From contig JAIPHA010000013.1 of NCBI GenBank assembly GCA_021735445.1, positions 1 to 38,051 of the forward strand: a stretch of 38,051 bases of DNA. Direction: 5' to 3'. Below, piece after piece: positions 15,141 to 24,902 of this stretch (positions within the stretch are counted from its first letter, which is position 1; each line of letters starts with the position of its first letter). The DNA is from Candidatus Omnitrophota bacterium (GTDB lineage: Bacteria; Omnitrophota; Gorgyraeia; Duberdicusellales; 4484-171). The notes beneath the pieces are model-generated. The model was given only the letters and a program-made list of their open reading frames with translations. It did not search any database and was not told the origin of the DNA. Position numbers and translations under genes: made by a program.

Positions 15141-15920
15141 TTACCGGCTAAAGTATTCTTTAAGGGTGATAAAGTTTATTTTTTCTTTTAGTTGGCTAAG
15201 ATTATCATTTAGGAATTTAAAAGTGTTTTTCTTAGGATGGGCAATAATAATTAGCTTATCTTTTTGGTTTTTGGCAATCATCTCATAAATTCTCTTTTTC
15301 ATCTCTTCTGGTTGGTCTGTTGCGTCAAGAAAGAGTTTATTGCAACCGGTTTTCATAGACATTTTTTTGGCAATCTGATAAGCAACCGATTTTGGACTGG
15401 TGTGGCTATCGATAAAAATTAAATTTTTTTGTTTAATCTTTTTTAAAATTTGTTTCATTAATTCTCGGTTTTCGGTTGCTTTCGAGCCCATATGATTGTT
15501 TACTCCGATAGCGATTCTGATTGAGTTTAAGTAATTAGCCAGTAACCGGTTTATTTGGTTTTTTGTTAAGTTCGAACTAATAAATTCATATTTATCGGTT
15601 GAGTAATAGTTTGCTTTTTTGGGCTCAAGGGGCAGATGGATTAAGACTGAAAAACCGGTTCGGGACGCGATGTGGGCGATATTTTTTGAAAATTTTAATC
15701 CGGGAATTACAGATACAGTTACGGGTATTTTTAGGTTGTAAATTTGATGCAGGCTTTCCAGGCTCTGGCCTAAATCATCAAAAATTAAGGCAATTTTTAT
15801 TTTTTTGCTTTTTTCTTTATCTAAAACATTTTTTAAAGAGCCTTTTTGGAGATAAAAATAGGAAAAAAATAAGATAAAAATTAAAGTGATTAACAATATA
15901 ATTTTTAAGCTTTTAGGCAT
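15141..15920 (-). CDS. Divergent polysaccharide deacetylase family protein (YibQ-like)
   Basis: This 259-aa protein has a signal anchor (about residues 5-22) and a periplasmic NodB-like barrel of the divergent polysaccharide deacetylase family (DUF610). FDDLG (47-51), the HLPLEP strand (95-100), NNHMGSKAT and FIDSHTSPKS are the family's key segments; DD and the two His groups would bind a metal. The substrate is unknown; in other bacteria the gene often neighbours murein hydrolase activators, which suggests a cell-wall role. The ATG abuts the rpe stop codon, and queH follows after 3 nt, so the three are one operon. Confidence 0.9.
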   Translation of the reverse strand: MPKSLKIILLITLIFILFFSYFYLQKGSLKNVLDKEKSKKIKIALIFDDLGQSLESLHQIYNLKIPVTVSVIPGLKFSKNIAHIASRTGFSVLIHLPLEPKKANYYSTDKYEFISSNLTKNQINRLLANYLNSIRIAIGVNNHMGSKATENRELMKQILKKIKQKNLIFIDSHTSPKSVAYQIAKKMSMKTGCNKLFLDATDQPEEMKKRIYEMIAKNQKDKLIIIAHPKKNTFKFLNDNLSQLKEKINFITLKEYFSR

Positions 15921-16541
15921 TTAAAGGCGGCTAAATTTTAAAAAGGCTTGTTTAGGATTGTCTGATTTAAGTATGGCGCTTCCAATACAAATATAATCTA
16001 AATTGGTATTTTTTATTTTGAGGAAATTTTCTTCTTTAACTCCTCCATCAATAGCTGTTTTTTTGTCAGGCCAAGTTTTATTGAATTGGTTGATTTTTTC
16101 TAAAACCTGCGGAATAAAAGGCGCTCCGTAGAAGCCGGGGTTAACTGCCATGAATAAAATCAAATCTATTTGGTCAATCAAGGCGGCTAAATTTTCGATT
16201 TTTGTTTCAGGGTTTAAGGATACTCCTGCTTCCATGTTATGTTTTTTAATTTCGGCTATCAGCTGTTTATGGTTTATTTTAGTTTCAAGATGAAAGATTA
16301 TCCGCTTGATTCCGATTTTACAGGCAGGCCCTATCCAGGCATAAGGATTTTCAACCATAAGGTGAAGCTCAGCCGGGACGGTTAATTCAAGATTGCTTAA
16401 CTCTTGGCTGGTTATGCTTTTTGAGGGGACGAATTCACCGTCCATGATATCTATCTGGACCAGTTGCGCGAATTTAGAGCAGCAATCAAGCATTTGCTCT
16501 ATTTTCTTTTTGTCTTGACTGAGTAAAGCAGGTACGATCAT
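15921..16541 (-). CDS. rpe: Ribulose-phosphate 3-epimerase (variant metal site)
   Basis: Rpe interconverts ribulose-5-P and xylulose-5-P. The track ORF starts at a TTG (16568) in a repeat; the ATG at 16541 gives 206 aa and the usual start MIVPALLS. QIDIMDGEFVP, LHLMVENP, VNPGF.G and AIDGGV are the family blocks. Metal ligands in known enzymes are His, Asp, His, Asp; here the first is Q29 (V-Q-I-D31), confirmed in the DNA as CAG, while Asp, the LHLMV His and the IDGG Asp remain. It may be a subclass of Rpe seen in uncultured lineages or an epimerase-like enzyme with a different sugar. It follows the GH5 gene over a repeat spacer. Confidence 0.88.
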   Translation of the reverse strand: MIVPALLSQDKKKIEQMLDCCSKFAQLVQIDIMDGEFVPSKSITSQELSNLELTVPAELHLMVENPYAWIGPACKIGIKRIIFHLETKINHKQLIAEIKKHNMEAGVSLNPETKIENLAALIDQIDLILFMAVNPGFYGAPFIPQVLEKINQFNKTWPDKKTAIDGGVKEENFLKIKNTNLDYICIGSAILKSDNPKQAFLKFSRL

Positions 16542-16552
16542 GGTATTTGTTT

Positions 16553-16601
16553 GACGTTCGACGTTCAATGCTCAACGTTCAACGTTCGGCGTTGAACGAA
16601 A
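16553..16601. repeat. Intergenic heptamer repeat (GH5-rpe spacer)
   Basis: Seven consecutive 7-base units in register: GACGTTC GACGTTC AATGCTC AACGTTC AACGTTC GGCGTTG AACGAAA. CGTTCAACG (16576-16584) and CGTTGAACG (16590-16598) form a perfect 9-bp stem with a 5-nt loop. It fills most of the 62-bp spacer and leaves no obvious ribosome binding site for rpe. Confidence 0.75.
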
Positions 16602-16603
16602 CG

Positions 16604-17764
16604 TTAAGAGTTAACGAAGTGGGTTTTTAAAATAGCTAAAAGTTCTTTATTAGGCGTAAAATTTTTTGTTTGCCAAAAGTTTTTAATCTGGGATTTTTCT
16701 TTTTTCCAATAAAGGGGGTAATTTTGCCAGCCATAGGCTGGCCCCTCTCTTTTTACATAATTATTGTTGCCTAGATATTGGAACAGGCCATCGGGAAAAG
16801 TCGAATTTGCTACAGCTTTATAGGTCCAATAAGTGTAGCCAAAACCGTAATCATCAAAAACAGAGAGAAGGTCATCAAGGTATTTTTTTTCTCCCCAAAA
16901 GCCGCCCCGCCAATTGATACCGAATTCACCCACCAGGATATCAATCTTATTTTTTTTGGCAAAATCTGCATAAGGTTTCATATATTTGTAAATTGTTGAT
17001 TTATTCCACCACTGGCCTTCAATTTTTCCTGGATAGCTCAATCCTTTTACAAAATCATAGGTGTAAGAAAGCGGTGAATAGGCATGAATGCTGATTTTTA
17101 CATTTTCAGAAATTAGATCGGCGAGAAAACTAATTTGTTGAGCCCAGCAATTTCCTTCTAAAAAGATAGGGTTTTTTTTGTCAGAGCATTTAACCGCAGC
17201 TATTGCTTTTTTATAGTAGTCTTTGATTAAATCTGTGTTAGTTTTTTTGGTGACTGGTTCGTTGAGCAGGTCGTATCCGCCTAAACCGGAATGATCATTA
17301 AATTGATCAGACAAGTAAGCCCAAAGCTTGACAGCTCTATCTCTGTATGCTTTTTTTTGCCAAAATTTTGCCGATCCGTCTGAATCACCGTGCCAGTCAC
17401 AGTTTTGTGCTCCACAGGCAGCGTGAAGGTCTAAGATTATCTTTAGTTTAAATTCAGCTGCCCAATCCAGGGCGTTTTTTATATATTGTGTGCCGGTTTT
17501 AGAGTAAGCGTATGGTTTTTTTTCAATCAGTTTTTGGTTGAAAGGGAGCCTGATGTATTTTGCTTTGGTTTGCGCGATATTTTTAAAGTCATTTTTTTGG
17601 ATAAAGTTTTTCCGAAAAAGATTTTCAAATTTTTCAAGCTCGCTCTTTCCCTGTTTTTTTCTAAATTGATGCTTGATTTGGGTTTCAGCGATATTCGGGC
17701 CGCCGAGAATATAGCCTTCGACAAGAAGCCAACTGCCCAGGTTTATTCCTTTAATTCTTTTCAT
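16604..17764 (-). CDS. Glycoside hydrolase family 5 (exo-beta-glucanase-like), no signal peptide
   Basis: This 386-aa protein is a GH5 (beta/alpha)8-barrel: KGINLGSWLLVEGYI at the start, DLHAACGAQ (112-120), the acid/base Glu169 in LLNEP and the nucleophile Glu280 in VGEFG. The N-terminal NLGSWLL and DLHAACGAQN resemble fungal and bacterial exo-1,3-beta-glucanases more than endocellulases, which is inference. There is no signal peptide or carbohydrate-binding module, so it should act in the cytoplasm on short imported glucans unless exported by another route. It starts 3 nt after the YkgJ-like stop and shares its transcript. Confidence 0.9.
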   Translation of the reverse strand: MKRIKGINLGSWLLVEGYILGGPNIAETQIKHQFRKKQGKSELEKFENLFRKNFIQKNDFKNIAQTKAKYIRLPFNQKLIEKKPYAYSKTGTQYIKNALDWAAEFKLKIILDLHAACGAQNCDWHGDSDGSAKFWQKKAYRDRAVKLWAYLSDQFNDHSGLGGYDLLNEPVTKKTNTDLIKDYYKKAIAAVKCSDKKNPIFLEGNCWAQQISFLADLISENVKISIHAYSPLSYTYDFVKGLSYPGKIEGQWWNKSTIYKYMKPYADFAKKNKIDILVGEFGINWRGGFWGEKKYLDDLLSVFDDYGFGYTYWTYKAVANSTFPDGLFQYLGNNNYVKREGPAYGWQNYPLYWKKEKSQIKNFWQTKNFTPNKELLAILKTHFVNS

Positions 17765-17767
17765 TTT

Positions 17768-18064
17768 TTAAGTAGGCAGATGGTTGTAAAGTTTTTTGTA
17801 GGGACAAAGGTAATCATTTTTCCAATGAAGGCGCAGTAACTGTTTTATGGGAACGCATTTAAAAATCTCTCCGCCTATGGTTTTTCTAATCCCAAATCTC
17901 TCAGGGTAGATATCACAATAAGATTTATCATTTTTATTTTTTTTAAGATGGATACAGGGGTCGTCTAAAGCACCGCAACAAGCCCCGCACCTTAAACAGA
18001 GGTTTTCCCATTCGCGTTCTTTTTTCTCTAGATGCGTTTGGCAATCTTTTAATTCAATTTCCAT
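17768..18064 (-). CDS. YkgJ-family cysteine cluster protein
   Basis: This 98-aa protein carries the CxxCxxCC pattern (CLRCGACCG) followed by Cys at 37 and further Cys near 50, 70 and 87, the arrangement of the YkgJ/UPF0153 family that is thought to bind an Fe-S or zinc cluster. Function is unknown. The N-terminal 20 residues are a short helical, charged segment. It precedes the GH5 gene by 3 nt. The start has no visible Shine-Dalgarno and follows the heptamer repeat after hppA. Confidence 0.85.
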   Translation of the reverse strand: MEIELKDCQTHLEKKEREWENLCLRCGACCGALDDPCIHLKKNKNDKSYCDIYPERFGIRKTIGGEIFKCVPIKQLLRLHWKNDYLCPYKKLYNHLPT

Positions 18065-18072
18065 AAAATTAT

Positions 18073-18148
18073 TAGATTGGAGATTGCAGATTAGAGTTTA
18101 GCAGATATATTTTTTTATCTCCAATCTCCTATCTGCCATCTCCAATCT
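18073..18148. repeat. Intergenic heptamer repeat, copy 2 of a dispersed pair
   Basis: The units are AGATTGG AGATTGC AGATTAG AGTTTAG CAGATAT, then TATCTCC AATCTCC TATCTGC CATCTCC AATCTAT. AGATTGGAGAT (18074-18084) pairs perfectly with ATCTCCAATCT at 18117-18127, and a second pairing arm lies at 18138-18148. It fills the spacer between hppA and the YkgJ-like gene and ends 2 nt before the hppA stop. Confidence 0.8.
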
Positions 18149-18150
18149 AT

Positions 18151-20256
18151 TTATTTAAATAAAGTAAATGAAATTACCAGGCCGCTAAATACAATTGAAA
18201 CCATTGACATTAGCTTGATTAGAATATTTAAAGAAGGCCCGGCAGTATCTTTGCAAGGGTCTCCGATGGTGTCTCCGGTAACCGCTGCTTTATGGGAAGC
18301 GGAGCCTTTGCCGCCAAGATTTCCTTCTTCAATGTATTTTTTGGCATTATCCCAGGCGCCTCCGGAATTAGCCATCATGATTGCAAGAACAAACCCGGAA
18401 GCCAAAGCTCCAATTAGCAGTCCGATGGTACCTTTTGCCCCTAAAAGAATACCAACTGCTATCGGAGCAATAATTGCCAAAAGCGAAGGTAAAACCATCT
18501 CTTTTTGAGCTGCTTTTGTGGTAATGGCTACACAACGGGGGTAATCAGGTTTAGCTTTTCCCTCTAGCAATCCTTTTATTTGAGCAAACTGCCTTCTGAC
18601 TTCTTCGATAATCGAAGCTGCTGCCCTGCCCACGGCTTTTAAAGAAAGTGAGCAAAAAACAAAAGGCAAAAGCGCTCCGATGAATAAACCAATAATTATA
18701 TTTGGTTCAAGCAGAGTTAAATCTAAATCCAAAGCTATCTCTAAGCGGCTGGCTTCATTTATTAGATGGTTGCGGTAAGCAACGATTAAAGCCAGAGCCG
18801 TAAGAGCCGCTGACCCGATAGCAAAGCCTTTACCTGTTGCGGCTGTGGTGTTTCCCAGTGAATCGAGCTGGTCGGTTTTCCTTCTTACTTCCGGCCCGAT
18901 GTCAGACATCTCCGCTATCCCCCCGGCATTATCAGCTACCGGTCCATAGGCGTCGGTAGCTAAAGTTATTCCTAATGTTGAAAGCATGCCAACCGCAGAT
19001 ATCCCGATACCGTAAAGGCCTATAGTAAAGTTTTGAAAACCGCCGCTTATTGCAAAACTGCCTAAGATAGCTGCGCTGACTGTAATTACTGCGCCAATCG
19101 GAGAGATCATACCTAAAGCAAGGCCTTCAATGATAAAAGTAGCGGTTCCTGTTTGGGAAGATTTTGCCAGTGTTTTAGTTGGTTTATAGTGTGCCGAAGT
19201 AAAATATTCGGTAAATTGGCCGATTAATATACCGGCTACCAGGCCGATAAAAACTGAACCAAAAATACCCATATGCTGAGGAAGGTAATTTTTTACGATA
19301 AAAAACGAAAAAACAATAGTCAATGCCGCTGCAGTCCAAACACCTTTGCGTAAGGCTTTAAGTAATGAATCTTGGGTAGCGTCTTCTTTGGTGCGTACGA
19401 AAAAATAACCTAAAAGAGAAGCAATAACTCCTCCGGTAGCCAACAGCAAAGGTGTTATGATGCCTTTTAATCCCAGCCCCGCCGCCGCGGCAAGAGCCAT
19501 AGCCGCTACTATTGAGCCAACATAAGATTCAAAAAGGTCGGCTCCCATTCCGGCTACGTCACCAACGTTATCTCCGACCTGATCGGCGATAACCGCAGGG
19601 TTTCTCGGGTCATCTTCAGGTATCCCAGCTTCGACTTTACCTACTAAATCAGCGCCTACATCAGCTGCTTTAGTATATATTCCTCCCCCTAAGCGGGCAA
19701 AAAGAGCATAGCCTGAAGCGCCCATTCCAAAACAAAGCATAGTTGAGGTTATTGCGGTAAAAAGGTCGCTTCCGTAAGGAAGGGGGTTGTTTGAATAATA
19801 TGATTTTAAAAATATAAACCAGCTGGCCAGAAAGATTAAGCCAAGGCCAACTACGGTAAGGCCCATAATCATTCCAGCGCTAAAAGCTACTTTTAAGCCT
19901 TTGTTTAAACTAATTGATGTGGCTTGGGTAGTACGGGCGTTTGATTTTGCCGCAACATACATTCCTAAAAAACCGCAAAAACCGGAAAATACTCCTCCGG
20001 TTAAGAATGCAAAAGGAACAAATATTACCAGCAACCCTTTTAAAGCCATTGCTAGTAAAATCAGAAAGACCACAATAAAAAATATTCCCACCACTTTGTA
20101 TTGTTGGCGCAGATAACCTTTTGCGCCTTCAAAAATATAATTAGTGATTTCCACCATGCTTTCGTTGCCTTGAGGCTGCTTGAAGATCCAACGAATTAAA
20201 ATCCCACAAAAAATTAAAGCTAGCACCGACCCTGCGAAGACAAAAATTAGATCCAT
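18151..20256 (-). CDS. hppA: Membrane-bound ion-pumping pyrophosphatase, K+-dependent type
   Basis: HppA couples PPi hydrolysis to Na+ or H+ export across the inner membrane. The 701-aa protein has about 16 transmembrane segments and the catalytic [11 protein letters not shown] and [17 protein letters not shown] stretches. A472 and G475 in [10 protein letters not shown] are the residues of K+-dependent enzymes; K+-independent ones have Lys and Thr there. Glu243 in DLFESY sits where Na+-PPases carry their gating Glu, so Na+ transport (or Na+/H+) is more likely than H+ alone, by inference. A GGGGG-containing Shine-Dalgarno lies in the purA end, one base before which the ATG begins. It recovers energy from PPi of biosynthesis such as PurA-dependent routes. 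Confidence 0.97.
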   Translation of the reverse strand: MDLIFVFAGSVLALIFCGILIRWIFKQPQGNESMVEITNYIFEGAKGYLRQQYKVVGIFFIVVFLILLAMALKGLLVIFVPFAFLTGGVFSGFCGFLGMYVAAKSNARTTQATSISLNKGLKVAFSAGMIMGLTVVGLGLIFLASWFIFLKSYYSNNPLPYGSDLFTAITSTMLCFGMGASGYALFARLGGGIYTKAADVGADLVGKVEAGIPEDDPRNPAVIADQVGDNVGDVAGMGADLFESYVGSIVAAMALAAAAGLGLKGIITPLLLATGGVIASLLGYFFVRTKEDATQDSLLKALRKGVWTAAALTIVFSFFIVKNYLPQHMGIFGSVFIGLVAGILIGQFTEYFTSAHYKPTKTLAKSSQTGTATFIIEGLALGMISPIGAVITVSAAILGSFAISGGFQNFTIGLYGIGISAVGMLSTLGITLATDAYGPVADNAGGIAEMSDIGPEVRRKTDQLDSLGNTTAATGKGFAIGSAALTALALIVAYRNHLINEASRLEIALDLDLTLLEPNIIIGLFIGALLPFVFCSLSLKAVGRAAASIIEEVRRQFAQIKGLLEGKAKPDYPRCVAITTKAAQKEMVLPSLLAIIAPIAVGILLGAKGTIGLLIGALASGFVLAIMMANSGGAWDNAKKYIEEGNLGGKGSASHKAAVTGDTIGDPCKDTAGPSLNILIKLMSMVSIVFSGLVISFTLFK

Positions 20257-20257
20257 T

Positions 20258-21538
<1,281 letters not shown>

Positions 21539-21548
21539 TTAAAATGAT

Positions 21549-23132
21549 TTATAATTTTATTGCCTTTGCCGATATTATGCTAGGGTTGGCTTTAATTTTT
21601 TTGACTACGTCTTCTTTAGCCGCGTTATCGATATTCAGTATCGTAAGAGCTGTACCTTTTGGAGCATGCCTGCCTAAGCTCATTCCTGCGATGTTGACTC
21701 CGTTTTTTCCTAAAGTGGTGCCCAAGAACCCAATCACCCCAGGCATATCTTTGTTGTTTATAACCAGCATATGTTGTGACGGAGATACTTCAAAGTAGAC
21801 GTTATCTAAGCTTATAAAGCGCGGGTTTGAGTTAGCAAAAAGTGTCCCTTCTAAGCTTTTTTCCTCTTTGTCGGTAGTTATGGTAAGCCGGAGAGAGTTT
21901 ATATATTCTTCTTCTTCCGGTTCTTTAATTTGTTTGATCTTTATTCCGCGTTGTTTAGCGATATCAATAGCATTCATCTGGTTTATATCCTTTTCAACTT
22001 GCCGGGCAAGTAAACCTTTTAAAAACATCCCTCCGATAATATCCACTTTTTGGGTAGATATTTTGCCACGGTAGGATATTTTCACGGTTTTTATTGCTCC
22101 TTCGGCGAGTTGAGAGATAAAAGAACCCATTTTGTCAGCAAGGTTAAAATAAGGCTGGATAATTTGATAAGCCTCAGGTTCAAGTTGAGCGTAATTGATG
22201 GCATTATTTATTGATTTGCCTAAAAGCGCATCTTTTATCGAATTAGCTGCTTCGATAGCAACATTCAATTGGGCTTCTTTTGTTGATGCCCCCAGGTGTG
22301 GGGTTGTGATCAGGCTTTGGGATTCGATAAATTTTAGTTCTAAAGGAGGTTCTTTGGAATAAACATCAACGGCAGCTCCCGCTATTTTTTTATCAGCCAA
22401 GGCTTTAGCTAACGCGTCTTCGTTGATGATTCCTCCGCGCGCACAGTTTATAATAAAAGCGCTGGGTTTCATCTGTTCAAATTCTTTACTTGAGATTAAA
22501 TCCTTGGTTGCGTCGGTTAAAGGGGTATGGACCGTAATAAAATCTGAATTTTTAATTAAATCGTCTAAATCAACCGATTCAATCCCCAAACGTTCTGCAA
22601 TCTCTTTTTGCAAAAAGGGGTCATAAACCAAGACCTTCATCCCAAAAGATAGAGCACGTTTGGCGACTTCTTTGCCAATCCTTCCCAGTCCTACTATGCC
22701 TAGTTTTTTTAGGTAAAGCTCGGTGCCTTTAAATTTGGACCTTTCCCATTTTTTATTTTTTAAAGAATTATGGGCAAAAGGAATATTTCTTGCCGCAGAA
22801 AGGAGCAGAGCAAAGGTCTGTTCGCAGGTTGAAATAGTATTTCCTCCCGGTGCATTCATAACTATTATCCCCCGGTTGGTGGCGGCTTTAATATCGATGT
22901 TGTCAACTCCTACTCCTGCTCTGGCGATAAATTTTAGGTTTTTAGCTGCGTTTAGAATATCTGCGCTAAGTTTTGTCCCGCTGCGTATGACTATTGCCTG
23001 GTAGGCGGTTATCTCTTTTTTTAATTCTTCCGGAGAAAGGCCATATTTACAATCGACTCTAAACCCGGAATCTTTTAAAATTTGAACACCTTCCTTATTT
23101 AGCTTATCGGATATGAGAATCTTATCAACCAT
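21549..23132 (-). CDS. serA: D-3-phosphoglycerate dehydrogenase with ACT domain
   Basis: SerA oxidises 3-phosphoglycerate with NAD+, the first step of serine synthesis. The 527-aa long form has an N-terminal substrate domain, Rossmann motif GLGRIG (148-153), catalytic R232 (NCARGG), E261 (KEPP) and H279 (TTPHLGAST), an intervening ASB domain and a C-terminal ACT domain (about 455-527) that in many species gives serine feedback. A GAGGAGG Shine-Dalgarno lies 6 nt before the ATG, inside the 3' end of the aminotransferase gene, with which it overlaps by 8 nt. No serB is in the window. Confidence 0.97.
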   Translation of the reverse strand: MVDKILISDKLNKEGVQILKDSGFRVDCKYGLSPEELKKEITAYQAIVIRSGTKLSADILNAAKNLKFIARAGVGVDNIDIKAATNRGIIVMNAPGGNTISTCEQTFALLLSAARNIPFAHNSLKNKKWERSKFKGTELYLKKLGIVGLGRIGKEVAKRALSFGMKVLVYDPFLQKEIAERLGIESVDLDDLIKNSDFITVHTPLTDATKDLISSKEFEQMKPSAFIINCARGGIINEDALAKALADKKIAGAAVDVYSKEPPLELKFIESQSLITTPHLGASTKEAQLNVAIEAANSIKDALLGKSINNAINYAQLEPEAYQIIQPYFNLADKMGSFISQLAEGAIKTVKISYRGKISTQKVDIIGGMFLKGLLARQVEKDINQMNAIDIAKQRGIKIKQIKEPEEEEYINSLRLTITTDKEEKSLEGTLFANSNPRFISLDNVYFEVSPSQHMLVINNKDMPGVIGFLGTTLGKNGVNIAGMSLGRHAPKGTALTILNIDNAAKEDVVKKIKANPSIISAKAIKL

Positions 23133-24258
23133 AAATAACCTCCTCTAACCGTACCAGTGAACTGCCGGATTTAAATTGATGCCCTACTTCTTTCAATGCA
23201 ACTTCAAAAAGCGAAAAGCAAGAAATTAGGTCTTGAGCGTTTATCCAGCCCATATGGGCAATTCTTACAATTTTATCTTTTAATTGGGCTTGCCCGCCGG
23301 CGATAGCTAAGCCGTATTTTTCTCTGAGAATCTTTACGATTTGGGAAGATTTTATATTATCGGGCAGCTTAATCGCGGTAGTTGAAGCCGATGGGCGGCT
23401 GGAAAGAATTGAAAGGCCTAAGGCCTTTGCTGCCGCACGGGTGGCTTTGGCTAATTTTTCAAATTTTTCCCAACGTTTTTCAATTCCTTCTTTATTAAGA
23501 GCGTCTAAGGCAACGGCTAAGGCGGCAACAATGGTAACTGCCGGGGTGTAAGGGGTGTCATTGCTTTTATGTTTATTTAAGGCTTTTTTTAAGTCAAAAT
23601 AGTATTTGGGTAAATCAGACTCTTTCATTAAGCTTTTTGCTTTATCGCTGACGCTGACAAAAGAAAGGCCGGGCGGAAGCATTAATCCTTTTTGAGAACC
23701 GCCAACTACTATGTCAACGCCCCATTGATCGGTAAGGAGCTTGTCCTGGCCTAAGCCGCTTATCGCATCGACTACAGTTATTGCGTTTGCTTTTTTAGCG
23801 ATTTTTGTAATATTTTCGATATCGTGTACTGTTGCGGTTGAAGTCTCACAAAGTGTAGTCAGGACAGCTTTTACCCCTTTATTCTTATTGAAAATTTCTT
23901 CCAATTTTTTGCAATCAGCAGCCGCGCCCCATTCTACCTTCATTTCAATTACATCCAGAGAAAAACTATTTGCGATCTCAGCCCAGCGTTGCCCGAATTT
24001 TCCTCCCGATATTGCAATAATTTTGTCGCCTTTTGAAAATAAATTACTAACAGCTGCCTCCATCGCTCCTGTGCCGGAGGCAGAAAGGATAACTACAGGG
24101 TTTTTGGTACAAAGGAGACTCTGAAGCCCTTGGTGGGCATCTGCTAAAATATTTCTGAATTCATCAGTACGGTGGTGGATTATCTCTTTAGCTAAAACTT
24201 CCCGCAAGAAAGAAGGCACCGGAGAGGGGCCCGGAGTCATTAATTTTTTATGTTTCAT
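23125..24258 (-). CDS. Class V aminotransferase (alanine-glyoxylate/serine-pyruvate type)
   Basis: This is a 377-aa PLP enzyme of aminotransferase class V. MTPGPSPVP at the start, SGTGAMEAA (61-69), VVDAISGLG and the Schiff-base Lys190 in GGSQKGLMLPPG mark the alanine-glyoxylate/serine-pyruvate group. Because it overlaps serA, I infer that it does the job of SerC (3-phosphohydroxypyruvate to phosphoserine), as the same group is proposed to do in some anaerobes. The classic SerC fold is the same family but a different branch. A GAGGAG Shine-Dalgarno 6 nt before the ATG is strong. Confidence 0.9.
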   Translation of the reverse strand: MKHKKLMTPGPSPVPSFLREVLAKEIIHHRTDEFRNILADAHQGLQSLLCTKNPVVILSASGTGAMEAAVSNLFSKGDKIIAISGGKFGQRWAEIANSFSLDVIEMKVEWGAAADCKKLEEIFNKNKGVKAVLTTLCETSTATVHDIENITKIAKKANAITVVDAISGLGQDKLLTDQWGVDIVVGGSQKGLMLPPGLSFVSVSDKAKSLMKESDLPKYYFDLKKALNKHKSNDTPYTPAVTIVAALAVALDALNKEGIEKRWEKFEKLAKATRAAAKALGLSILSSRPSASTTAIKLPDNIKSSQIVKILREKYGLAIAGGQAQLKDKIVRIAHMGWINAQDLISCFSLFEVALKEVGHQFKSGSSLVRLEEVIYG

Positions 24259-24272
24259 AATATCTCCTCTTT

Positions 24273-24875
24273 TTATTTATTTTTTTTAGTTTTTTCGATA
24301 ACAGTATCGACTATCCCGTAATCTTTTGATTCGGCCGCTGACATAAAATAATCACGGTCGGTATCTTTTTCAATTTGACTTACTGGTTGTCCGGTGTGTT
24401 CAGAGAGAATTTTATTTACCTTGCCTTTGACGTTGATTATCTCTTTAGCGTGAATAGCAATATCTGCTGCTGTTCCTTGATAACCGCCCCAGGGCTGATG
24501 AATCATTATTCTGGAATTTGGCAAGGCAAACCTTTTCTTTCTTGTTCCCGAGGCAAGCAACAGCGCTCCCAGTGACGCCGCCTGGCCAATACAATAGGTT
24601 GCTACATCACATTTTACAAATTGCATAGTATCATAAATTGCCATTCCTGCGGTTATGGCCCCTCCGGGTGAATTAATATATAAATTTATATCTTTTTTTA
24701 CATCTTCCATTTGAAGAAAAAGCATTTGAGCAATAACTACATTAGCAACGTTGTCATCTACCGGCGTTCCAATAAAAATTATTCTATCTTTAAGAAGGCG
24801 AGAAAAAATATCATAGGCACGCTCGGCTCGGCCGGTTTTTTCGATAACCATTGGGACATAGGCTTGATTTTTCAT
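24273..24875 (-). CDS. clpP: ATP-dependent Clp protease proteolytic subunit
   Basis: ClpP forms the tetradecameric serine protease chamber that works with ClpX or ClpA. The 200-aa product has the triad S101 (GQAASLGA), H126 (MIHQPWGG) and D175 (in DTDRD), with the 25 and 49 residue spacings known for E. coli. INSPGG and the handle region are normal. A strong AAAGGAGGAG site precedes the ATG. It directly follows tig, as in many bacteria, but clpX does not follow; an aminotransferase gene takes its place. Confidence 0.98.
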   Translation of the reverse strand: MKNQAYVPMVIEKTGRAERAYDIFSRLLKDRIIFIGTPVDDNVANVVIAQMLFLQMEDVKKDINLYINSPGGAITAGMAIYDTMQFVKCDVATYCIGQAASLGALLLASGTRKKRFALPNSRIMIHQPWGGYQGTAADIAIHAKEIINVKGKVNKILSEHTGQPVSQIEKDTDRDYFMSAAESKDYGIVDTVIEKTKKNK

Positions 24876-24902
24876 TTCTCCTCCTTTAATCCGGTTTGTT
24901 TT

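Noticed and set aside
16542-16568. TTG start for rpe as in the ORF track
   Set aside because: The extra residues are encoded by the heptamer repeat, and the ATG at 16541 gives the usual Rpe start.
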